From contig JAQGLW010000007.1 in the NCBI GenBank assembly GCA_028292665.1, positions 1 to 64,000 on the forward strand: a DNA stretch of 64,000 bases, read 5' to 3'. The stretch's first letter is position 1; the number at the start of each line of letters is the position of its first letter. This DNA is from Herminiimonas sp. (GTDB lineage: Bacteria > Pseudomonadota > Gammaproteobacteria > Burkholderiales > Burkholderiaceae_D). The notes below the pieces were generated by a model. That model ran no database searches, had not been told where the DNA came from, and saw nothing but the letters and a program-made list of their open reading frames with translations. The position numbers were made by a program, and so were the translations under genes. Of the stretch, positions 54,173 to 62,024 are shown piece by piece.

Positions 54173-54775
54173 ATGCGAGCGATTTTTCTGGACAAGGACG
54201 GCACGCTGGTGGAAGACGTTCCGTACAACGTCGATCCCGGCCTTGTCCGGTTGTCGCCCGGCGCCGGCGATGCATTACGCTCTTTTCGGCGGCAGGGATA
54301 TGCGCTGTTCGTGATAACCAATCAGACAGGCATTGCCAAGGGGTTTTTCTCCGAATCGGCTTTGCAGCCCATGCAGCGCCGCTTGTCCGAATTGCTGTTG
54401 AAAGAAGGAACTGCGCTCGATGGTTTTTATTATTGCCCGCACCATCCCGACGGCAATGTCGGACGGTATACGCGCCAATGCGTCTGCCGCAAGCCGATGC
54501 CCGGCCTGATTTTACGCGCCGCATGCCGGCATCGCATCGATCTGCCGCAATCGTGGATGATCGGCGATATTCTTGACGACGTGGAAGCCGGCCGCCGGGC
54601 CGGTTGCAAAACGGTACTGATCAATAACGGCAATGAAACCGAATGGGCGCTTTCCGGATTGCGCATGCCCGATCTGATCGCCCCCGGCTTATCCGATGCC
54701 GCCGACATCATCGAGTTTATCGATCGCATGCCGGCTTTCCCGTTTCATCAGACAACAGGCACGAACCATTCATGA
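54173..54775 (+). CDS. HAD-IIIA phosphatase, GmhB-like
   Basis: A 200-residue HAD phosphatase with AAGGAG 4-5 bases before the ATG. Nucleophile Asp7 and Asp9 lie in FLDKDGTLVED; VITNQTGIAKG is motif II; CVCRKPMPGL is the zinc-binding and lysine motif III region; and MIGDILDDVEAG is motif IV. This pattern is that of GmhB (D-glycero-D-manno-heptose 1,7-bisphosphate 7-phosphatase) and histidinol-phosphatase relatives. With the GT9 gene overlapping its end by 4 bases, a role in making an activated heptose is likely, but gmhA and hldE are not in the window. Confidence 0.87.
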   Translation: MRAIFLDKDGTLVEDVPYNVDPGLVRLSPGAGDALRSFRRQGYALFVITNQTGIAKGFFSESALQPMQRRLSELLLKEGTALDGFYYCPHHPDGNVGRYTRQCVCRKPMPGLILRAACRHRIDLPQSWMIGDILDDVEAGRRAGCKTVLINNGNETEWALSGLRMPDLIAPGLSDAADIIEFIDRMPAFPFHQTTGTNHS

Positions 54776-56034
54776 ATGAAAAAGCATGGTACAAGGCGCG
54801 CAACATATTGTGCATCCGGCTCGATTATCTGGGCGATGTGCTGATGTGCACGCCGGCGATCCGCGCGCTCAGGGAGTCGGCGCCCCGGCGCCGCACGACT
54901 CTGCTGACTTCCGGCAGCGGCGCCGCTGCAGCGGCGATGATTCCCGAACTTGACGCAGTGATCGAATATGCCGCGCCATGGATGAAGAACAGCGCGGCGC
55001 ATGCGCCGGCAGCGGATCAGGCGATGATCGAAACATTGCGGCGGCATCGATTCGACGCGGCAGTCATTTTCACGACATACAGCCAGAGTCCGTTGCCGGC
55101 GGCGATGCTGTGTTATCTGGCCGGCATCCCGCTGCGGCTTGCGCATTGCCATGAAAATCCGTATCAATTGCTGACGCACTGGATACGCGATCCGGAACCG
55201 CACGAACGCATCCGGCATGAAGTCCGGCGCCAGCTGGATCTGGCGGCGGCCGTCGGATGCCGTACCGAAAATGAACGTCTTTCTTTTCAGGTGCCGGCGC
55301 AGGATGCCGCCTGGGCAATACGCCGGCTGCAGTCGATCGGCATCGACTCGGCCCGGCCGTGGATACTGCTGCATCCCGGCGCCAGCGCGGCATCGCGCCG
55401 CTATCCGCCCGAACAATGGGCGCAGGCGGCCGGCGCGCTTGCCTTGCAGCTCGATTGCCCGCTGGTGTTTACCGGCGGCGCACAGGAAATTGCATTGGTT
55501 GAAGGCATCCGGCGCGACATACCGGCGGTAACGCATTCGCTTGCCGGCGAACTGGACATCGGCAAACTGGGAGCCGTGATTGCGCAGGCGCCGGTCCTGT
55601 TGTCGAACAATACCGGACCGGTTCATCTGGCCGCCGCTGTCGGCACGCCTGTAGTGGATTTGTATGCGCTGACCAATCCGCAGCATACGCCGTGGCAAGT
55701 ACCGAGCCGGGTTCTATATCATATGGTGCCGTGCCGAAATTGCTATCAAAGCATTTGTCCGCAAGGCCATCATGCCTGTCTGACCCGGATTGCGCCTGAG
55801 CGCGTGGCGGCGGCGGTCATCGATCTCCTGCATGCGCGCAATGCAAGGCCGGGGCCGCCGGATGCATGCCGTTCCTGCGGCCAACAATCGCCGGCAGCCC
55901 TGCTGTCGATTCCCGCTGCGTCGATCAGCCGTGAAGCGGCGGACGGGCAGGACGTTGCCGATACCGACAGCGATTCCGGCGCGGCGGAATCGGCCGATGC
56001 GCGTTCGCTGGAAGAGCCGATACCGGATCGTTAA
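54772..56034 (+). CDS. Glycosyltransferase family 9 (heptosyltransferase-like)
   Basis: A 420-residue GT9 enzyme overlapping the phosphatase stop by 4 bases. Signs are ILCIRLDYLGDVLMCTPAIR, ILLHPGASAASRRYPPEQWA and the donor site LSNNTGPVHLAAAVGTPVV. A cysteine-rich patch (VPCRNCYQSICPQGHHAC) is common in GT9 members of stress/exopolysaccharide clusters. The last 60 residues are acidic and look disordered. Together with the SDR and phosphatase it forms a three-gene sugar module. Confidence 0.9.
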   Translation: MNEKAWYKARNILCIRLDYLGDVLMCTPAIRALRESAPRRRTTLLTSGSGAAAAAMIPELDAVIEYAAPWMKNSAAHAPAADQAMIETLRRHRFDAAVIFTTYSQSPLPAAMLCYLAGIPLRLAHCHENPYQLLTHWIRDPEPHERIRHEVRRQLDLAAAVGCRTENERLSFQVPAQDAAWAIRRLQSIGIDSARPWILLHPGASAASRRYPPEQWAQAAGALALQLDCPLVFTGGAQEIALVEGIRRDIPAVTHSLAGELDIGKLGAVIAQAPVLLSNNTGPVHLAAAVGTPVVDLYALTNPQHTPWQVPSRVLYHMVPCRNCYQSICPQGHHACLTRIAPERVAAAVIDLLHARNARPGPPDACRSCGQQSPAALLSIPAASISREAADGQDVADTDSDSGAAESADARSLEEPIPDR

Positions 56035-56203
56035 GCGACGACGCATCGGCAACAGTATCATAGTGCCGGGTTGTAAGACTTACCATCCATTTTGCAAAAA
56101 ATAGGCGGTCGCCGCAATGGCCGCATCGACCGGCATGAGATTGACCGCGTCTGCCGCGAGTGGCACCGTTTTCGCTTTGCTCTTCGATGCGGCGCCGGAT
56201 TAC

Positions 56204-56218
56204 TGGCATGGAGTTTGC
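56204..56218 (+). promoter_or_regulatory. Sigma-54 promoter of the hemerythrin gene
   Basis: CTGGCATG-GAGT-TTGC matches YTGGCAYG-N4-TTGC at every key position. Expected start is near 56230, about 25 bases before the ATG at 56255. One of the strongest matches in the window. Confidence 0.75.
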
Positions 56219-56254
56219 GGGGGTCTGCTCGTTATTTCCCGATAGGAGAAGATC

Positions 56255-56812
56255 ATGCCTCGACAGGCTGATGCCGATTCATCTGCGTCCGACATCATCG
56301 ATATCCTGATTGAAGACCATAAAAAAGTCAGCCAGCTTTTTGCGGAATTTCAGACGATCAAGGATCGGGCAGACGATGCGGCAAAACAAACGCTCGTCGA
56401 AATCACCTGCACGGAACTCGTCATTCATAGCCAGGTGGAAGAGGAATTCCTGTATCCCGCCCTGCGCGATGCGTTCGATGAAACCGATTTGATCGACGAA
56501 GCCCAGGTCGAGCACACGATGGCCAGGCAGCTCATCAGCGAACTCGAATCGATGCAGGCGGGCGATGAGTTGTACGACGCCAAGTTCAAGGTGCTCGGCG
56601 AATACGTGAAGCACCACATCGAGGAAGAGCAGAACAGGATTTTCCCGAAACTGAAAAGCACGGCACTGGACCTGGAAACCCTGGGAAAGGATATCCGTCA
56701 GCGCAGAGACGAACTACGCAGCGAATTCGGCATGCCGGACGAAGAATTCGAGGAAGACGAAGACGATGAAAAAAACCGGCAGGCGCCCAGGCAACCGCAT
56801 CATCATCATTGA
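56255..56812 (+). CDS. Hemerythrin-domain protein
   Basis: A 185-residue protein. AGGAG is 6 bases before the ATG. Residues about 15-145 form the four-helix hemerythrin bundle, with likely di-iron ligands in LIEDHKKVSQLF, VIHSQVEEEFLYPAL, QVEHTMARQL and YVKHHIEEEQNRIFPKL. The C-terminus is acidic and ends in four histidines. Bacterial hemerythrins bind oxygen or nitric oxide, or act in iron and oxidative-stress repair. It stands alone with its own sigma-54-type promoter and a strong hairpin after it. Confidence 0.9.
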   Translation: MPRQADADSSASDIIDILIEDHKKVSQLFAEFQTIKDRADDAAKQTLVEITCTELVIHSQVEEEFLYPALRDAFDETDLIDEAQVEHTMARQLISELESMQAGDELYDAKFKVLGEYVKHHIEEEQNRIFPKLKSTALDLETLGKDIRQRRDELRSEFGMPDEEFEEDEDDEKNRQAPRQPHHHH

Positions 56813-56819
56813 CGCCTTG

Positions 56820-56854
56820 AACGGGTAGTGCGGATTCAATCCGCACTACCCGTT
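56820..56854. terminator. Strong bidirectional hairpin terminator
   Basis: AACGGGTAGTGCGGAT (56820-56835) and its exact reverse complement (56839-56854) enclose the loop TCA: a perfect 16-bp stem. It starts 8 bases after the hemerythrin stop and lies 24 bases before the end of the convergent fusion gene, so it could end both transcripts. The T run is short. Confidence 0.75.
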
Positions 56855-56877
56855 TGCAACCGATTACCGGTGCCCCC

Positions 56878-59800
56878 CTACTCCGCCAGCGCGCTCTTTT
56901 GCGGCTGCAGCCATTTGACCGTTTCAGCCGCTTTTTTGCCCGCTAAAAATGCATGGTCCGAGTTGTAATATTCCCATTCGCTGTAGCGGCCCGACAGAAC
57001 GATATCGTGCTCCGACAGCCAGGCCTTGACGGTTTCCACATTCCTGGCCCGGGCATGGTCATACACGACGTAAGCATAGGGCATGTCGACCAGGTTGGCC
57101 GTGATCAATTTATCGTCCGCATTCATCAGGCCGACCTTGATGCAGTCTGCCACGCAACGGTCGATCAGCTGCTGTCCATCGACCGGCAGCGGCTTCCACG
57201 GCGAATAGGATATCTCGCAAGTCAATCCGAAGCCGCCGGGCGGATTGCAACCGGGACTCGCGTTGCCCTGGACGAAAATGCGATGGAAGATCGTATCTTC
57301 AGGATAGTAAATCCAGTGCTTGTCGGTGATGTTTTCACGCGCCACCCCCAGGTTCACGCAGCGTACCGAAATATGCCGCAGACCGTTGGCCGCTTCCCTG
57401 ATTTCGCCGGGCGCTTCATCGCCGATCAGTCTGATCAATTCCGGCAACGGCATCGTACTGATCAAACTGTCATAGTGAAAGCGCCGGCCGTCGGCCAGGG
57501 CAACGATCCGCTGGGCCGGTGAAAGCTGCACCACGTCGGCATTGAGTTCCAGCGTGCCCTTGATATGGGGCAGGAAACCGGACATCAATGCCTGAAAGCC
57601 GCCGCGCAACGGATATCCGAATCGCGCATTCGGCCCCATCGGCTTGCCGACCGGTTCCAGCGCGCCTTCGATGATCTCTTCGAGATCGGGAAGCGGCACC
57701 CGGCCGCCGAGCCATGAGGTTTCCATTTCCGTCAATGGAACCGTCCACAGCTTTTTGTTGTAAGGTATCGCGAAATGTTTTGCAATGCCGCTGCCCCACA
57801 TCTTGTAAATGAATTCCTCGAAATTTCCCGGCACCGGCTTTCCGAGCGGCACGGCATTGACGGATGACGGCGCCGATGCCGGAACCGTGACCGTTCCGTC
57901 CGCGCAGCAGTCCGCGATTTCCCTGGACCCAGCATTGTCCTGCACGTTCGCGGCAACGCATTCCGTATCCGGCCTTTTCGCGCTGCCGAAGCGCGCTTCC
58001 ATTGCGCCGACGATGCATTCGGTGATCACTTTCGGCGGCAGGCCGTACAGCGCGCCCTGGAACGGATAACGCGTATGCACGCCCTTGCTGTATACCCATG
58101 CCTCGCGATTCTGCCAATGCACGTTATCGCCCAGCAGCACCTGGTACAGTTTCTGTACGTAGGCATCGTTGGAAAACATGATATGGCCCGCATAATCGAA
58201 CGTGAATCCCTTGTCCTCGATCGAACGGCACCACCCGCCGACCTGTGCGTTCCTGTCGAGCACCAGCGTGTCTTTGTCCAGATGGTAGGCGGCGCTGAGT
58301 CCGGTGGGCCCGGCGCCGATGATCACGCATTTCACGCTCGGCATGCCGGTCGATGTGCGCAGCGGATTGATATTCGACCCCCCTTCAACGGGTTCCTGCG
58401 CCACTTTGGCGACCGGCTTCTGCACGTTGCGCGCGGCATCGAGCAGAGCATGCATTTTCTCGGCAGTGCCGTCCCATGATGTCGACGCGACGATGGCCCG
58501 CATCTTCTCCATTTTTTCGATGCGTTTCTCCGTGGTTTCCAGCAATGCCGCTTCGCATGCCGCAATGAACTGCTTCGCATCGTTTGCGATGTAGACGACA
58601 TCCCCGTACAGATCCACCACGTCCGTCACCGGCGTACTGACGATCGGAAGCTCGGCCGCCATGTATTCGAGCGTTTTTGTCGGGCTGATGAAGCGGGTCG
58701 ATTCATTGAGCGCAAACGGCAGCAGGCAAACGTCCCAGCCTGCCAGAAAATGCGGCAATGCCTTGTACGGCTGCTGGCCCAGGTAATGGATATTGGGCCG
58801 CCGCGGCAATGAAGCCGGGTCCACCTTGACCACCGGGCCCACCAGCACGATCTGCCATTGCGGATGGGCATCGGCAACCCGGCCGATCAATTCCGCATCG
58901 AACCGCTCGTCGATGACGCCGTAAAAACCGAGGCGCGGTCCCGGAATATCCTTGTGCGCAGGATGAGAGTTGGTTCGATCGAGCGCCTGAATGAAATGAA
59001 CCACATCGACGCTGCTGGGAAAGCAGTGCACATTGGGGTGGCGCTCGCGCTTGGCGCGATACAGGCTGGGCCCGCCGGTAAAGACGACATCGGCGACCTT
59101 CAGCACCGCGTTCTCGCGTTGAAGCAGTTGCTTCGGCGCGTTTTTGAATGACGCCAGTTCATCCATGCAATCGTATACGACCAGGCGCGGATGCAGTTCC
59201 TGCAACAGCGGCAACGCCATCGGCGTATAAAACCAGACGATATGATCATCGTAATCGGCAACCAGCTGACGCATCAACTTGCGCAGCTGCGGCAAATGAT
59301 CGTCATGGAAACCCGGCATCGCAATAGTGGTGTGCGGCTTGCATACGAATACACCAGGCTGCGGACTGGAAATCTCCCAGCGGCTTTCCTGTTCGTCGTA
59401 AACCGGTTCTTCTACGAAGACGATCGGATAATTCCCGGCGAGCCGCGACAATAAATGCTGGGGACGCTGCAAGACAAAATCCCAACGCAGATGTGAAAAA
59501 ACAATAATTGCAGGCATGCGATCTCCTTGCCGTATTGACGGCGTATAAGTAAGACAAAATTGTCCGGTCAAACATTGCGCCTGGCGCAATGCCGCGGCGT
59601 ACGGTTCCGATAGAACGCGCTGGAATTTTTCATCTCCATGTTTTTTCACGTCCCACAGACCGCTGTAATGCCAATGTCCGGCATCATCCCAGTCAGGCCG
59701 GTCGATGATGGGATAAAGGCAGATTCCTGATAGTTCGACGTCATGGATTCCGGCTATCGCGGCTTCCTGCGCAATTTCTCTGATCCATGCGCCGCGCGCG

Positions 59801-60705
59801 CTGCCGACATGGCTGGTTTCCGATATCAGGATCGGGCGCCGATAACGCTGATGCAGTTCGATCAGGAGCCGATGCAGCGGCAAACGCCGCGGATCGTCCA
59901 GATGCCAATCCAGTTCCTTGCTGGTGCCGACCTCCCATTGACTGTTGTGGTAATAATTCACGCCGACCAAATCAAGGTAATGCGGCGCACCGCCCAATTC
60001 GGGTTCGATGCGGCCGCTCAGCATGTCCCATGCATCAAATTGGCATTGCCTTGCCGCGGCTGCATCGCTTTCGAGTTCGGGTCGCCCGGCCGGCGCGACG
60101 ACATGAACCAGAGGGTCGCAATGCAGGATGCGCGCGAGCGGATTGATCTGCCGGATCGCATCGCAAGCGGCCAGCGTGGCGCGTACCAGCTGCCGCTTCA
60201 ATGCCTGCCGGTCGCCCTGATCGGATTCGTCCGGGCGGGCGAATCCATCTTCAGCGGCAGCCAGGCAGGCAAATGAAATTCCACTGAAAAGGCAAAAAAC
60301 CGGCGATGCATCCGAATACGGCGCCAGAAAGCGCACCGCATTGCTGCAGTAATGCGTGAAGCGCCCGACGAATTGCGGCGAATGGACATCGACATCGGAC
60401 GGCCAGCCGTACCGGCATAGCGTCCAGACGATCTGCAAATCCATGTCGCGAGCCGCGCGTGCGCGCGACTCAAGCGCCGAAAAATCAAATTGTCCGTCTT
60501 TATCTATCAGGCGCCATTCAACGCTTTCACGCACGGTGCGAATGCCGAATTCGCGCAGCAATGCATAATCTTCGCGCACCCTTTGCAGGTGCTGCATTGA
60601 ATCATCCGGCGACAGAGGTTCACCTGCTCCGTTATCATGGTTCACGTCCTCATACCCGGCCAACCAGTATGAGCGGAACGGTTCAGAGGATGCAGGTGGT
60701 GTCAT
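56878..60705 (-). CDS. Three-domain fusion: glycosidase-like, glycosyltransferase, UDP-galactopyranose-mutase-like
   Basis: A 1275-residue cytosolic protein with no signal peptide. Residues 1-390 resemble a GH1/GH5-like TIM barrel (SVEWRLIDKDGQFDFSALES, LVGVNYYHNSQWEVG, likely nucleophile Glu296 in ISETSHVG). The usual acid/base Glu before ISF appears to be Gly142. Residues 397-770 are a GT-B glycosyltransferase (FSHLRWDFVLQRPQHLLSRL, then FISPTKTLEYMAAELPIVST). Residues 788-1275 are an FAD domain (VIIGAGPTGLSAAYHL) like UDP-galactopyranose mutase (FAIPYNKKLWTVP, SGRYSEWEYYNSDHAF). The frame is unbroken, but an internal ATG at 59517 has a perfect AAGGAG. It probably converts a sugar nucleotide and transfers it. 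A sigma-54-type promoter lies about 180 bases upstream. Confidence 0.88.
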   Translation of the reverse strand: MTPPASSEPFRSYWLAGYEDVNHDNGAGEPLSPDDSMQHLQRVREDYALLREFGIRTVRESVEWRLIDKDGQFDFSALESRARAARDMDLQIVWTLCRYGWPSDVDVHSPQFVGRFTHYCSNAVRFLAPYSDASPVFCLFSGISFACLAAAEDGFARPDESDQGDRQALKRQLVRATLAACDAIRQINPLARILHCDPLVHVVAPAGRPELESDAAAARQCQFDAWDMLSGRIEPELGGAPHYLDLVGVNYYHNSQWEVGTSKELDWHLDDPRRLPLHRLLIELHQRYRRPILISETSHVGSARGAWIREIAQEAAIAGIHDVELSGICLYPIIDRPDWDDAGHWHYSGLWDVKKHGDEKFQRVLSEPYAAALRQAQCLTGQFCLTYTPSIRQGDRMPAIIVFSHLRWDFVLQRPQHLLSRLAGNYPIVFVEEPVYDEQESRWEISSPQPGVFVCKPHTTIAMPGFHDDHLPQLRKLMRQLVADYDDHIVWFYTPMALPLLQELHPRLVVYDCMDELASFKNAPKQLLQRENAVLKVADVVFTGGPSLYRAKRERHPNVHCFPSSVDVVHFIQALDRTNSHPAHKDIPGPRLGFYGVIDERFDAELIGRVADAHPQWQIVLVGPVVKVDPASLPRRPNIHYLGQQPYKALPHFLAGWDVCLLPFALNESTRFISPTKTLEYMAAELPIVSTPVTDVVDLYGDVVYIANDAKQFIAACEAALLETTEKRIEKMEKMRAIVASTSWDGTAEKMHALLDAARNVQKPVAKVAQEPVEGGSNINPLRTSTGMPSVKCVIIGAGPTGLSAAYHLDKDTLVLDRNAQVGGWCRSIEDKGFTFDYAGHIMFSNDAYVQKLYQVLLGDNVHWQNREAWVYSKGVHTRYPFQGALYGLPPKVITECIVGAMEARFGSAKRPDTECVAANVQDNAGSREIADCCADGTVTVPASAPSSVNAVPLGKPVPGNFEEFIYKMWGSGIAKHFAIPYNKKLWTVPLTEMETSWLGGRVPLPDLEEIIEGALEPVGKPMGPNARFGYPLRGGFQALMSGFLPHIKGTLELNADVVQLSPAQRIVALADGRRFHYDSLISTMPLPELIRLIGDEAPGEIREAANGLRHISVRCVNLGVARENITDKHWIYYPEDTIFHRIFVQGNASPGCNPPGGFGLTCEISYSPWKPLPVDGQQLIDRCVADCIKVGLMNADDKLITANLVDMPYAYVVYDHARARNVETVKAWLSEHDIVLSGRYSEWEYYNSDHAFLAGKKAAETVKWLQPQKSALAE

Positions 60706-62024
60706 GTCGCATAAAAGTTAAGTTGCCGTAGTCCTTGAACCTGATAAAAATTATTTTTGAAATACCTGCCTTTCAAATACGCATTCACCTTTGACTTCAT
60801 TTATCCAAAATTGATCAACCGTTGCCTGCCTTTGAAATTCGATAATGCTCAATTCAAAAACAAGCCTCACTATCAATTCTCTACTAGGCAAGAGATATGC
60901 CGGTAATGCCTTTTTAAAACCATCCGGACGGAAAGTGCATGAACGACTGCATGGTTTGCGTAAGTTTTACAGCATGGAGTAAAAACTACATTTACCTATG
61001 GAATTCTTCGCTGATCGAAATCAGGAAGCTTGATTTCCATGCCTCCGCCATGAAAAATAATTTATATTTTCAAATACGTCGGCCCTGTATTATTTTCTCC
61101 GCACTAGCGGCCCGGCGCATTGAAATAGCGCAAAGGGAACAGGATAAGCGTCTCTCTTTTGCCGATGCGTCACTCGTAATCCGCTTGGCGCAATGTGCGG
61201 ATTTCGATGGACGCAACTATCGCAATCCGGTTTACGCCTCATCACGCCATGCAGTTGCCAAATGCGATCGCTTCCCCAAATGCATTACGCCGTTATTCCT
61301 GCCGGGATCGGCGCAAACCCGTACAGATGAAATTTTCGGAGGCTTCTGAAAAGGCAGCCAAGTCACGCATGCTGCTCCGGCAACATAATCAAACAAGCAC
61401 CGGTTTGGAATGCATGAATTCCGATGATCAGGCCGGCTCGCTTCAAGCCGCATTGGATATGACGAAGGCAATCGCTTTTCCGGAAACTTTATGTAATGCC
61501 GGTACATTTTCTGCTTATACGAAAATTGCAGCTTGCGTTTCGTAATCATGCGTTGACGACTCACAGTGTCCGATCCATGAAAAAATGACAGGCCGCATGT
61601 AATCGTTACGTCATTGGGCATTAGTGAATAGCTTCGCATCAAGTCTTGGACGAAAGCCGATGCCGATTTCATTTTCAATTGTGCAGATTTCTGAGCTTCG
61701 ACTATGAATTTTGTTGCGCATTGCAAAAGAAAGCTTGGCTGACGACTTTAAATGCATGCTTGCAACAAGTTTTTGAATAAAGTCGATAAAGATGATTTTC
61801 GAAATGTTCTATCGGAGAGCAGGCTGCGATATGTGAAGTTCTGAAATATCAAGGCGAGTCGATCGAAAGAGAGCTAAAACAGAGCTGAAACCGTATGCGC
61901 CATACCGGCTGCGTTGCATGGCAGGACGCGTCTCCGGAATTCAAACGGAATTGCCGCAACTGCGGGACCCATGCAGCAGGAACGAGTTTCAGCATGGGGA
62001 AATCCGTATAAGGAGTATTTCGTC
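60706..62024. other. Gene-poor AT-richer stretch
   Basis: These 1319 bases hold no open frame I can support. The longest (minus strand 61232-61726) shows no family, membrane segment or ribosome site. Base composition is clearly lower in GC than the flanks. It includes the sigma-54-type promoter at 60887-60902 and the ribosome site of the histidine kinase gene. It may be regulatory, carry decayed genes or hide a small RNA. Confidence 0.55.
60887..60902 (-). promoter_or_regulatory. Sigma-54-type promoter of the three-domain fusion gene
   Basis: Minus-strand sequence CGGCATA-TCTC-TTGCC: spacing is exact, and only the first and last bases differ from the consensus. Expected start is near 60876, leaving about 170 bases before the ATG at 60705. 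Confidence 0.55.

Noticed and set aside
61232-61726. 164-residue minus-strand frame in the gene-poor stretch
   Set aside because: No family or ribosome site is visible and its composition looks random.
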